Shown here: in pieces, positions 8,576 through 16,028 of the stretch
Layout: each line of letters opens with the position of its first letter
How positions within the stretch are numbered: position 1 is the first letter of the stretch
Assembly: GCF_017301735.1 (NCBI RefSeq)
Contig: NZ_CP071090.1
Span: 6,686,001-6,750,000, forward strand
Length of the DNA: 64,000 bases
Direction: 5' to 3'
DNA from: Pyxidicoccus parkwaysis
GTDB taxonomy: Bacteria; Myxococcota; Myxococcia; Myxococcales; Myxococcaceae
Program-made: the position numbers and the translations under genes
Notes under the pieces: model-generated
Databases searched by the model: none
What the model was told of the DNA's origin: nothing
Seen by the model: only the letters and a program-made list of their open reading frames with translations

Positions 8576-9637
8576 ATGCGTCTGAGCCGACTCGTAACCG
8601 CGCTGTCCCTGGTCTCCATCCTTCCCCTCGTGGCCTGCGTCAACACGCCTCCACCCCACGAGCGCGCGCTCATCAACAACGAGCTCTGCGTGCAGGAGCT
8701 GGCCAAGGGCGACCTCGTCCGCGCGGAGGTCTACTGCGACCTCGGCCTGGAGTTCTCCCCCCAGTACGCGGACCTGTGGGCCAACAAGGGCCTCATCGCC
8801 CTGGCCAGCGGCCGCAAGGACGAGGCCAAGAAGCACTTCATCAAGGCGCTCCGCTTCAACCAGGAGCACCTCCAGGCGTACCAGAGCCTCGGCCACATCT
8901 ACCTGGAGGAAGGCGCGTACGGGAAGGCCCACGACAACTTCCGCCGCGCCCTGAAGGTCAATCCGGACAACCTGGAGACGCGCTACAACCTCGCCGTCAC
9001 CTTCATGAAGATGAAGAAGATGGAGGAGGCGAAGAAGGAGCTGCGCACCCTCCTCGCGGTGAACCCGTCCCTGTCGGACGCGCACCACACGCTGGGCGTC
9101 ATCGCCTACTCGGAGAACAACTACGACGAGGCGGTGGACGAGCTCTCCCAGGCGGTGCAGCTCACCCCGGACGTGCCCGACAAGTGGCATGACCTGGGCA
9201 CCGCGCTGATGGAGGTCGGCCGCTTCCCCGAGGCGCGCGAGGCCTTCGCCAACTGCGCGCAGCTGGACCCGAAGAACGCCAGCTGCGTCAACAACCTCGC
9301 CCTGGCCCAGCGCAAGACGGCCCTCACCGACGCGGCCTTCAAGGAGCTCAAGGACACCCAGCAGGCGGAGAACTCCGCCCCCGCCCTCTACATGCTGGCC
9401 CGCCAGTACCGCGAGAAGGGCCTGCTGGCCGAGGAGGAGTCCACCTACCGCAAGTGCGTGAAGCTGGACCCGAAGTTCGCCCCCTGCCACTACGGCCTCT
9501 TCCAGCTCTTCTCGGACGCGCACAAGCAGGACAGCGCGCAGGTGGCTTGCAAGAACTTCCTGAAGTATGGGACTTCCGAGGAGTTCCCCACGGAGTACCA
9601 GACGTGCGAGAAGTACATCAGCGACGCCACGTTCTGA
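8576..9637 (+). CDS. TPR-repeat lipoprotein
   Basis: 353 aa. The signal peptide ends in a lipobox PLVAC (Cys21). The mature part is almost wholly TPR units: YADLWANKGLIALASGRKDEAKKHFIKAL, AYQSLGHIYLEEGAYGKAHDNFRRAL and at least six more. The layout matches outer-membrane TPR lipoproteins such as the pilotins PilF/Tgl that assist secretin or motility complexes, but it is longer than those, so that role is only a possibility. It is 34 bp upstream of the FHA protein gene and may be co-transcribed with it. Confidence 0.8.
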   Translation: MRLSRLVTALSLVSILPLVACVNTPPPHERALINNELCVQELAKGDLVRAEVYCDLGLEFSPQYADLWANKGLIALASGRKDEAKKHFIKALRFNQEHLQAYQSLGHIYLEEGAYGKAHDNFRRALKVNPDNLETRYNLAVTFMKMKKMEEAKKELRTLLAVNPSLSDAHHTLGVIAYSENNYDEAVDELSQAVQLTPDVPDKWHDLGTALMEVGRFPEAREAFANCAQLDPKNASCVNNLALAQRKTALTDAAFKELKDTQQAENSAPALYMLARQYREKGLLAEEESTYRKCVKLDPKFAPCHYGLFQLFSDAHKQDSAQVACKNFLKYGTSEEFPTEYQTCEKYISDATF

Positions 9638-9671
9638 CGTCCCGCCCCTTCCCGTACGTGCAACCTCCTCG

Positions 9672-10748
9672 ATGAGCGTCCGTCTCACCGTCACGCAGCG
9701 CAGCGAGGCCGGCGCTGCCCCGAGCACCGAGGTCGTCCTCGACGACGCGGTCATCACCTTGGGGCGTGACAAGGCCTGTCAGGTGGTGCTTCCGCAGCAG
9801 GCGGTGTCGCGCAACCACGCGCGCATTGTCCAGGAAGGCACCCTCTTCTTCCTGGAGGACCTGGGCAGCGCGTACGGCACCCAGGTCAACGGCAAGCCGC
9901 TCCCGAAGGGAGAGAAGCGGCTCTTGCGCAACGGGGACGTCATCGCCATTGCCCAGTACGACGTGCGCTTCGACCGGATGACGGAGCTGAACGCGGACGT
10001 CAACTCGGAGAAGACGTCGTTCATCGCGCGCGGCATGGTGAAGGACGCCATGCGCGGCTCCAGCGTGGAGCGCTACCTGCGCTTCATGAACGGCCCGCGC
10101 GAGGGCCAGCGCATCGAGTTGGGCGACACGCAGGAAATCATCTTCGGGCGCGACGAGAAGGAAGTGGACGTCGTCCTCAAGGATGACCTCGTCTCGCGCA
10201 AGCACGCCAAGATTCGCCGCGACTGGTCCGGCACCCACGTCGAGGACCTGGGCAGCCGCAACGGCATCAAGGTCAACAAGAAGCGGGTGAACCGCAAGGC
10301 GCTCAAGGACAGCGACGAGTTGGAGGTGGGCGCCACCCGCTTCCTCTACGTGGACCCGTCCGAGCCGGCGGAGGAGCCCGTCCAGCTCTCCACGGACGTG
10401 AAGGCACCGCCGCCGCCCTCGCCGCAGCGGCCGGGCCCGTCGCGGCAGATGAAGGCGGTGGAGGAGCCGCCCCCGGAGGAGCCCGCCGAGCCTCCGGCCG
10501 AGGAGCCCGCCTCTGCGCCCGAGGAGCCCGCCGAGGCCGCATCGTCCGAGGAGCCCGCGGCGAGCGCCGAGTCCGAGTCCGCATCCGCCGAGGAGCCCGC
10601 CTCCCCGTCCGCCGAGGTGTCCGTCCCGGACGACTCCGGAGCCGTCTCCCCGCTGAAGGACAAGAAGAAGCTCGTCCCGCTGGTGGTGATGGGCGTGGTG
10701 GGGCTGCTCTTCCTCGTGCTGACGATTGCCGTGCTCGCCGGCGCCTGA
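9672..10748 (+). CDS. Double FHA-domain protein with C-terminal membrane anchor
   Basis: 358 aa from ATG 9672. The first FHA domain is at about residues 20-110 (TLGRDK, SRNHARI, GTQVNGK) and the second at about 140-240 (FGRDEKEVDV, SRKHAKI, LGSRNGIKVNKK). Both keep the Arg, Ser and Asn/His residues used for phosphothreonine binding. A Glu/Pro/Ala-rich linker and one membrane helix at the extreme C-terminus (LVPLVVMGVVGLLFLVLTIAVLAG) follow. It lies beside sctV. FHA domains occur in the T3S ring protein SctD, normally degenerate and N-terminal to one membrane helix, so this is the only SctD-like candidate here. The intact binding sites also fit a kinase-signalling adaptor. Confidence 0.75.
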   Translation: MSVRLTVTQRSEAGAAPSTEVVLDDAVITLGRDKACQVVLPQQAVSRNHARIVQEGTLFFLEDLGSAYGTQVNGKPLPKGEKRLLRNGDVIAIAQYDVRFDRMTELNADVNSEKTSFIARGMVKDAMRGSSVERYLRFMNGPREGQRIELGDTQEIIFGRDEKEVDVVLKDDLVSRKHAKIRRDWSGTHVEDLGSRNGIKVNKKRVNRKALKDSDELEVGATRFLYVDPSEPAEEPVQLSTDVKAPPPPSPQRPGPSRQMKAVEEPPPEEPAEPPAEEPASAPEEPAEAASSEEPAASAESESASAEEPASPSAEVSVPDDSGAVSPLKDKKKLVPLVVMGVVGLLFLVLTIAVLAGA

Positions 10749-10786
10749 GCGGTGCCGGGAGGCGTGTCGCGGCGGAACCTCTGCCG

Positions 10787-10889
10787 GCGTCCCACGAAGC
10801 GCACAGGTGAGCCTGCCCAGAGGTCCCGCGTCCTCGCGCGTCCAACGAAGCGCACGGGGTTGGCCCGGGGTGAGGGCCCGCGTCCTACG
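10787..10889. repeat. Imperfect 51-bp tandem duplication
   Basis: Two units start at 10787 and 10838. They share GCGTCCMACGAAGCGCACRG and end in similar RGGYCCCGCGTCCTMCGC blocks. They lie in the non-coding gap between the FHA gene and sctV. Confidence 0.6.
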
Positions 10890-10961
10890 CGCGCTCCACG
10901 CCGCTCTGGGGCCGGGCATGGGCGTAAGCCCATCTCTCCTGCGCGCCCCTTCCCCACGAGA

Positions 10962-10979
10962 CGGGCCCCGCAGGGCCCG
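10962..10979. terminator. Hairpin between convergent FHA gene and sctV
   Basis: CGGGCCC-CGCA-GGGCCCG is a perfect 7-bp stem. It lies 8 bp beyond the sctV stop codon and between convergent genes, so a terminator role is likely despite the missing T-run. Confidence 0.45.
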
Positions 10980-10987
10980 CGCGGCGG

Positions 10988-13108
10988 CTACCGCGTGGAG
11001 ATGCGGGCCACGGGCTGGATGTTCAGCTCGGGCGACAGCTCCTGGTAGCTGAGCACGGAGAACGAGGGGTTGAACTCGTACTCCAGCAGCTTGCGCACGT
11101 AGCGGCGGATGTCCATGGCGGTGAGGATGACGGGGCGCTGGGCGCTGGGCGGCAGGTGGCCGCACTCGGAGCGCACGGCCTGGACGATTTCCTGCGCCAG
11201 CTCCGGCTCCAGCGCGAGGTGCGCGCCCGCCGACGTGCGCTTCACCGAGCCGCGGATGGCCTCCTCGATGTTCGGGTCCAACAGGTACACCACCAGCGTG
11301 CCGGTGCCGCGCGCGTACTTGTGCGAGATGTAGCGGCGCTGGGCGGCGCGCACGTGCTCGGTGAGCATGACGTTGTCCGCCTCCACCTGCCCGTACTCGG
11401 CCAGGGCCTGGAGGATGCCGCGCAGGTCGCGGATGGAGATTTCCTCCTCCACGAGGCGCTGCAGGATGTCCGTCAGCTTCAGCACGTTGACGACCTTCGG
11501 CACCACCTCCTTGACGATGGCGGGGAAGGCCTTCTCGAGCTGCTCCAGCATCGTCTGCGTCTCCTGCACGCCGACGAACTCGCGGGCGTTGCGCCGCAGC
11601 ACGGCGGCCATGTGCAGGATGATGTAGCCGGGCACGTCCCAGGTGGTGAGGCCCGCGGCCTCCAGCGTCTCGCGGTGCTGCTCCGGCACCCACGCGGCCG
11701 GCTGGCGGGTGGCGGGGTTGATGGCCTCGAAGCCCTGGATGTTCATCAGCTTGAGGCGGTCCACCGTGTCGTTGACGAGGATGTGCCCCAGCGTGGCCTG
11801 GCCGGTGACGACGGGCACCTCGTTGATTTGAATCTGGTACGCGCCCGGCGGCAGGGACGCGTTGCCACGGGCGCGCACGCCCGGGAAGCGCACGCCCAGC
11901 TCCACGAAGAGGCCGTCGCGCATGAAGGGAACGAGCTCGAAGAGGAACTTCCCGTTGTCCTGGCGCGAGTCCACGTAGGGCACCAGCGCGTCGGAGACCT
12001 CCAGCACGATGGGCGTGACGACGGGGATGAAGAGCTCCGAGTCCGGATTCATCTGCTCCTTGGGAGCAGGCTCGGTCGCCATGGGCGTGCCGTTCTCCGT
12101 CTCCAGGGCCGGACCGGCCTCCTCCTCCACCGCCGCCATCTTCTGCTTCTTCAGCATCGACCAGGCGCCGAAGCCGGCGCCCCCGCCCAGGAGGAAGAAG
12201 GGAATCTTGGGCAGACCGGGGACGAGACCGAGGACGATGAGCATGCCCGCCGCGATGGCAATGGCCTTCGGGTAGGCGGTGAGCTGGCTGCCCATGTCCA
12301 TGCCGAGGTGGTTGCCCTCTTCCTCGCCGCCCACGCGCGTCACGATGATGCCAGCGCAGGTGGACACGAGGATGGCGGGAATCATGCCCACCAGGCCGTC
12401 ACCGATGGTGAGCAGCGTGTACTTCTGCGCCGCGTCGCCCGCGGACAGGCCCTTCTGCGTCACGCCGATGATGAGGCCGCCGACGATGTTGACGACGGTG
12501 ATGATGATGCTGGCGATGGCGTCGCCCTTCACGAACTTCATGGCGCCGTCCATGGCGCCGAAGAGCTGGCTCTCACGCTCGAGGTCGCGGCGCTTCTTCT
12601 TGCCCTGGTCCTGGTCGATGGAGCCCGCGCGCAGGTCCGCGTCGATGGACATCTGCTTGCCCGGCATCGCGTCCAGGGTGAAGCGCGCGGCCACTTCCGC
12701 GACGCGCTCCGAGCCCTTGGAGATGACGATGAAGTTCACGATGACGAGGATGATGAAGAGGATGGCGCCGACGACGAAGTTGCCCTGCACCACGAAGTTG
12801 CCGAACGCCACCACCACCTCGCCCGGGTCGCCGGTGAGGAGGATGAGGCGCGTAGTGGAGATGGTCAGCGCCAGCCGGAACATCGTGGTGATGAGCAGCA
12901 GTGTCGGGAACACCGACAGGTGCAGCGCCGCGGGCACGTAGAGTGACACCAGCAGCAGCACCACCGAGATGCTGATGTTCAGCGTCAGCAGCACGTCCAG
13001 CAGCAGCGTGGGCAGCGGGACGATCATCATCCCGACGATGGCCACGACCACCAGCGCGAGGACGATGTCGGAGTACTTGGCGAGGAAGCTGTTTGAATTG
13101 GAGGCCAT
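10988..13108 (-). CDS. sctV: SctV, inner-membrane export gate (FlhA/LcrD/InvA family)
   Basis: 706 aa, the usual family length. Residues 1-310 form eight or so membrane helices with the conserved FHIPEP-region sequences (RLALTISTTRLIL, FVVQGNFVVGAILFIILVIVNF, RVAEVAARFTLDAMPGKQMSIDADLRAG). A linker and a large cytoplasmic domain follow (GAYQIQINEVPVV, ARLHLALEPELAQ-type region). SctV forms the nonameric ring that receives substrates from chaperones and uses proton-motive force. It is the last T3S gene, separated from the rest by a plus-strand lipoprotein gene, so it needs its own promoter in 13109-13372. Confidence 0.95.
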   Translation of the reverse strand: MASNSNSFLAKYSDIVLALVVVAIVGMMIVPLPTLLLDVLLTLNISISVVLLLVSLYVPAALHLSVFPTLLLITTMFRLALTISTTRLILLTGDPGEVVVAFGNFVVQGNFVVGAILFIILVIVNFIVISKGSERVAEVAARFTLDAMPGKQMSIDADLRAGSIDQDQGKKKRRDLERESQLFGAMDGAMKFVKGDAIASIIITVVNIVGGLIIGVTQKGLSAGDAAQKYTLLTIGDGLVGMIPAILVSTCAGIIVTRVGGEEEGNHLGMDMGSQLTAYPKAIAIAAGMLIVLGLVPGLPKIPFFLLGGGAGFGAWSMLKKQKMAAVEEEAGPALETENGTPMATEPAPKEQMNPDSELFIPVVTPIVLEVSDALVPYVDSRQDNGKFLFELVPFMRDGLFVELGVRFPGVRARGNASLPPGAYQIQINEVPVVTGQATLGHILVNDTVDRLKLMNIQGFEAINPATRQPAAWVPEQHRETLEAAGLTTWDVPGYIILHMAAVLRRNAREFVGVQETQTMLEQLEKAFPAIVKEVVPKVVNVLKLTDILQRLVEEEISIRDLRGILQALAEYGQVEADNVMLTEHVRAAQRRYISHKYARGTGTLVVYLLDPNIEEAIRGSVKRTSAGAHLALEPELAQEIVQAVRSECGHLPPSAQRPVILTAMDIRRYVRKLLEYEFNPSFSVLSYQELSPELNIQPVARISTR

Positions 13109-13372
13109 CAGCGGACAGGCATCCTAGGCCAACCCGGGCTGCTTCTGTCAGGGGGGCTCCCCCCGGATGAAGCCTCGCGCACGGATTTCCAGAGACAACG
13201 GCCTGGAACTTTCCAGTGGAATGGAGGGCCCCCGGGTGGGAGCAACCAACCAGCCAACCGTCGCTGGCGATACTGCTTGCACGGCGTCCGGCCTCGCGGA
13301 TTCATGCCTCTTGACGTGCCCTGTCACATGGATTCCGGGCCGGGACAGGTTGTGAACACGAGGAGAAACACG
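13109..13372. other. Divergent intergenic region, sctV / lipoprotein
   Basis: 264 bp between the sctV start (minus) and the lipoprotein start (plus), so it must hold two promoters. An AGGAG ribosome site precedes 13373. No confident -35/-10 pair was found for either gene, and the GCCCSATAATC motif seen elsewhere in the locus is absent. Confidence 0.5.
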
Positions 13373-14176
13373 ATGCGACTGAAGGGTGCCGTGGGCCGAG
13401 GTCTCTCGCTGTTGCTGCTGGGTTCGTCCCTGGCCTGCGCGGGCTGCTCGAGCAACGGAAACGACAAGGATGACTCGGGCACGAGCAACCCCGGCCCGGT
13501 GGAGACCAACGTGGTGAAGGGCAAGGTGGTGGACACCGCGGGCAAGCCCCTCGCGGGCGCCGAGGTCGTCGCCGACAACCAGGTCCTCTACGACTCCAAC
13601 GTGGTGGGTACGACGGGCGCGGACGGCACCTACCGCCTGGACCTGGGAAAGGCGGCCGTCACCTGGAACGCCAGCGCCCGGTTCCAGCGCCAGTACAACG
13701 GCAAGACGTACACCTTCAACCTGCACCCCTCCAACCCGGCCTCCTTCGCCACGAACGAGGGCGCCGTCCGCGACTTCTCGTGGAAGCTCACCGGCGAGAA
13801 GCCGGATGGGGGCAACTACGGCAGCCCCGTCCTCTTCAACATGGTGGCGTACGAGAACCCGCAGGACCCGGACACGGCGCTCGACTCCCTGAATGTCGAG
13901 CTGACGCTGACGCCGAGCGGCCCGCTGGTGGATGGCAGCACGGGCTCTCCCGTGACGGCGCACGCCACCCGCGACGGCAATGGCACCGGCCTGCATGACA
14001 TCGCCGTGGGGCGCTACACCATCACCGCGCGCTACGCGCCGTCGGGCAAGGCCGCTCAGCCCCTGGTCGTCCGGGTGAACAACACGGGCAGCTACGCCAG
14101 CTCGGTGACCGCGGACTTCGCGGCCGTCACCGAGGGCGTCTACCGCATCGACCTGGACGTGGACTTCCCGAAGTGA
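13373..14176 (+). CDS. Lipoprotein with carboxypeptidase-regulatory-like domain
   Basis: 267 aa. The start has AGGAG 7-8 bp upstream. The signal peptide ends at SLAC or ACAGC (Cys22/Cys25), followed by a Ser/Asn/Asp linker. Residues about 45-85 (VVKGKVVDTAGKPLAGAEVVADN, GADGTYRLDL) are a CarboxypepD_reg/transthyretin-like beta-sandwich. The rest looks like a second beta domain (LNVELTLTPSGPL, AVGRYTITARYAPSG). It is on the opposite strand to the T3S genes, between sctV and a chaperone. It could be unrelated cargo or an envelope partner of the system. Confidence 0.7.
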   Translation: MRLKGAVGRGLSLLLLGSSLACAGCSSNGNDKDDSGTSNPGPVETNVVKGKVVDTAGKPLAGAEVVADNQVLYDSNVVGTTGADGTYRLDLGKAAVTWNASARFQRQYNGKTYTFNLHPSNPASFATNEGAVRDFSWKLTGEKPDGGNYGSPVLFNMVAYENPQDPDTALDSLNVELTLTPSGPLVDGSTGSPVTAHATRDGNGTGLHDIAVGRYTITARYAPSGKAAQPLVVRVNNTGSYASSVTADFAAVTEGVYRIDLDVDFPK

Positions 14177-14201
14177 TGCGGGCGTGAGCTCCCGGGCCGG
14201 G

Positions 14202-14219
14202 CCCCGCGGCTACGCGGGG
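14202..14219. terminator. Convergent terminator hairpin holding a stop codon
   Basis: CCCCGCG-GCTA-CGCGGGG forms a perfect 7-bp stem with a 4-nt loop. The loop contains the stop codon of the minus-strand TPR gene (14210-14212). It lies between convergent genes 33 bp apart. Confidence 0.55.
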
Positions 14220-14680
14220 TTCTCGGTCCCGGGACCGGAGTGCTGGGCATCCTCCACGCTCTCCAGCGCCGCCGCGGCGAGCATCCGCGCGCGGGCGCTG
14301 AGCGGATCCTGCCCCTGCGGGTCCAGGCTCACGGCGTGGTTGAAGTCGCGAGCGGCCTCCATCACCTTGCCCAGGCGCAGGTGCACCTCGCCCCGGTTGA
14401 CGAAGGGGGTGAGGTCCGTGGGGTCCAGCTCGATGGCCCGGTTGAAGTAGGACTCCGCGACGTCCAGCTCCTCGAGGGCCAGGTAGCAGGCGCCCAGGGC
14501 CGTCTGGAAGTACGGCTCCGAGGGGTCCCTGGAGGCCAGGGCCTCGAAGATGGCCAGCGACTCGCGGAAGCGTCCGTCCTGGAACAGGTTGAAGCCTTCG
14601 GTGGCCCGCTCGAGCATCTCCGGGCCGGAGATGGGCTTCGCGTCGTTCTTGGACACCGTTGCCTTGGATTCGGTCGTCAT
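14210..14680 (-). CDS. TPR T3S chaperone (SycD/LcrH type)
   Basis: 156 aa from ATG 14680; a GTG two codons upstream is also possible, both behind GAGGG. Three TPR units are visible: ATEGFNLFQDGRFRESLAIFEAL, PYFQTALGACYLALEELDVAESYFNRAI and TPFVNRGEVHLRLGKVMEAARDFNHAV. This is the size and pattern of class II chaperones, which hold translocators or needle subunits in the cytoplasm. It stands alone between two plus-strand genes, next to needle copy 1 in divergent orientation, so that copy's product is a plausible client. Confidence 0.75.
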   Translation of the reverse strand: MTTESKATVSKNDAKPISGPEMLERATEGFNLFQDGRFRESLAIFEALASRDPSEPYFQTALGACYLALEELDVAESYFNRAIELDPTDLTPFVNRGEVHLRLGKVMEAARDFNHAVSLDPQGQDPLSARARMLAAAALESVEDAQHSGPGTENPA

Positions 14681-14762
14681 CTGCACACATCCCTCACGAG
14701 GGCGGGAGGACGGCCCCGGGTACCGGCAAGGGCAGTCGGTAGCGGGCGCCGGGAGCTTAGAC

Positions 14763-14773
14763 TGTTATCGGGT
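14763..14773 (-). promoter_or_regulatory. Possible sigma-28-like -10 element before the TPR chaperone
   Basis: On the minus strand this reads ACCCGATAACA, matching 7 of 8 bases of the flagellar -10 GCCGATAA. It is about 85 bp upstream of the chaperone start. The upstream AGTGCAC is a poor match to the AGGMAAC box found before the needle genes, so support is weak. Confidence 0.3.
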
Positions 14774-14849
14774 CATCCAACAACGCGGTGCACTCCAATG
14801 CGCACGCACGCGCCGCTTGGCGGGGGGAAAAATGGATCAGAAAATCCCG

Positions 14850-14881
14850 AGGAAACTTCCGGACCCCTCGGCCCCATAATC
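14850..14881 (+). promoter_or_regulatory. Putative sigma-28-like promoter of needle gene copy 1
   Basis: AGGAAAC (14850-14856), 14 bp, then GCCCCATAATC (14871-14881). The pair recurs before needle copy 2 and, with 13 bp, before the 186-aa protein at 34920. The -10 part resembles flagellar GCCGATAA. It lies 56 bp upstream of the ATG. The locus encodes a FliA-type sigma factor that could read it. Confidence 0.45.
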
Positions 14882-14936
14882 CTTTTGTAAGCAGCGCCGC
14901 CGCAAACCACCTGCTCCCAACTCACTGGAGAACGCC

Positions 14937-15167
14937 ATGTCCATCAACGCCACCAACACTGCCGCCCAGGTCACCACCGCCCTCAACCAGAGCCAGGGCC
15001 TCAGCGACCTCGAGAACCAGTCCCTGGCCGGCCTGAAGGGCCCGGACCTCGAGCGCGCCAAGGCGCAGCTGATGCTCCAGAAGCAGCAGGAGGCCACCGC
15101 GTTCGCCTCCAACATCATCAAGAAGCTCAACGAGATCGCGATGTCCGTCATCGGCAACATGAAGTAA
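14937..15167 (+). CDS. Needle-like T3S subunit (SctF candidate), copy 1
   Basis: 76 aa with no signal peptide, start preceded by GGAG at 7-8 bp. Two amphipathic helices are joined by LKGPDLERAKAQ. The second helix ends SNIIKKLNEIAMSVIGNMK. Length, helix-turn-helix plan and the closing hydrophobic helix with Asn-basic end match YscF/PrgI/MxiH needle subunits, which polymerise into the external needle. No other gene here fits that role. The protein is identical to that of copy 2. Identity as the needle is by size and pattern, as sequence conservation in this family is low. Confidence 0.65.
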   Translation: MSINATNTAAQVTTALNQSQGLSDLENQSLAGLKGPDLERAKAQLMLQKQQEATAFASNIIKKLNEIAMSVIGNMK

Positions 15168-15191
15168 TCCGATTCGACTCCGCTTCTCCAT

Positions 15192-15231
15192 GAGCCGGCT
15201 TCCCTCTTCGGGGAGCCGGCTTTTTGTTTTT
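15192..15231 (+). terminator. Intrinsic terminator of needle copy 1
   Basis: AGCCGGCTTCCC pairs with GGGGAGCCGGCT around a TCTTC loop, followed by TTTTTGTTTTT. It starts 25 bp after the stop codon. The element is repeated after copy 2. Confidence 0.9.
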
Positions 15232-15397
15232 CCCGCACCCCGTCCTCCAGGCCCCGCTCACGCCCGCCCTCCTCGCTGAATGGAGGCTTCGCCTGGCGGC
15301 TCCTCTCGACAGATGCCCCAGTGGCGCGCCCCCGAGCAGCCATCACGCCGGGCTCACTCGCCAGGCCTGCTGCCCCAGGAGCTGGCGCCTGCGCACG

Positions 15398-15446
15398 CCA
15401 AAAAGCCAGGGCCCGGTGCAGCGCGTTATCCGCGCCGCCCGGGCCC
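15398..15446 (-). terminator. Intrinsic terminator of the DUF1521/chaperone unit
   Basis: On the minus strand GGGCCCGG pairs with CCGGGCCC with an inner GCGCG/CGCGC stem, followed by TGGCTTTTTGG. It starts about 25 bp past the stop of the TPR gene at 15472. The rest of 15271-15397 shows nothing recognisable. Confidence 0.75.
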
Positions 15447-15471
15447 CGGGGAAATCAACTTTGCCAATCCG

Positions 15472-15969
15472 CTACTTGGCCTTGCTGGCCTGCTCCGCCT
15501 GCTGCTTCAGCGCGAGCAGCGTCCCGTGGGCGCGCTGCGCCGCGGCCCGCTTGAGGGTCGGGTCCTTCTGGATGGCGGCGCTGAAGTCGGCGAGCGCCTC
15601 GGGCACCTGCCCGCGGCGCAGGTAGACTTCTCCGCGCCCCGCCAGCGCGTCCACGTGGCCCTTGTTGTACTTGAGCGCCTCGTTGAACTCGTCGAAGGCC
15701 TCGTCGAAGCGCTCGAGCGTCATGAACGTCGCCGCGAGCTGCGCGTGGAACACCGCGTCCATGGGCGCCGCGACCACCAGGCCCTGGAAGATGGTGAGCG
15801 CCTGCTGGGTGCTGCCCGCCTGCAGGAGCTGGTGCCCGATGTTCGCGAAGCGGTAGAGGTCCTCCTTCGTGGCCCCCACGAACTGCGCGAGCGACATCTC
15901 TCCACGGATGACCGCCTCGGCGACGGGTTCCGGGACGGCGCCCTTCTTCTTCTCTTCAGTGTCGCTCAC
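15472..15969 (-). CDS. TPR T3S chaperone (SycD/LcrH type)
   Basis: 165 aa from a GTG at 15969 with GAGG 5 bp upstream. The N-terminal stretch EDLYRFANIGHQLLQAGSTQQALTIFQGLV followed by FHAQLAATFMTLERFDEAFDEFNEAL and VDALAGRGEVYLRRGQVPEALADFSAAI gives the three-TPR layout of class II T3S chaperones. It follows the DUF1521 gene by 59 bp and precedes a terminator, so the two form a substrate-chaperone unit. The obvious client is the DUF1521 protein. Confidence 0.8.
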   Translation of the reverse strand: MSDTEEKKKGAVPEPVAEAVIRGEMSLAQFVGATKEDLYRFANIGHQLLQAGSTQQALTIFQGLVVAAPMDAVFHAQLAATFMTLERFDEAFDEFNEALKYNKGHVDALAGRGEVYLRRGQVPEALADFSAAIQKDPTLKRAAAQRAHGTLLALKQQAEQASKAK

Positions 15970-16028
15970 GACGACCTCAAGGAGGGCCAGGCGGGTCCCC
16001 GCCCGGCCCGATGGGATGGTTCCAGCGC

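Larger units (their letters stand above)
14836..15270. repeat. Duplicated needle-gene module, copy 1
   Basis: About 435 bp nearly identical to 17339-17772 (constant offset of 2503 bp up to the terminator). It spans the promoter, the 76-codon gene and the terminator. Only five differences were found: G/A upstream of the -10 box, one synonymous C/T in the gene, one T missing from the T-tract, and two changes at the far end. Confidence 0.9.

Noticed and set aside
8576..9637. Tgl/PilF pilotin identity
   Set aside because: It is a TPR lipoprotein but longer than those pilotins, and no secretin or pilus genes are near; family-level call only.
13265..13281. TGGC-N8-TTGCA, like a sigma-54 promoter upstream of the lipoprotein gene
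   Set aside because: The spacing between the GG and GC elements is 11 rather than 10 bases, which normally abolishes sigma-54 binding; it was not annotated.
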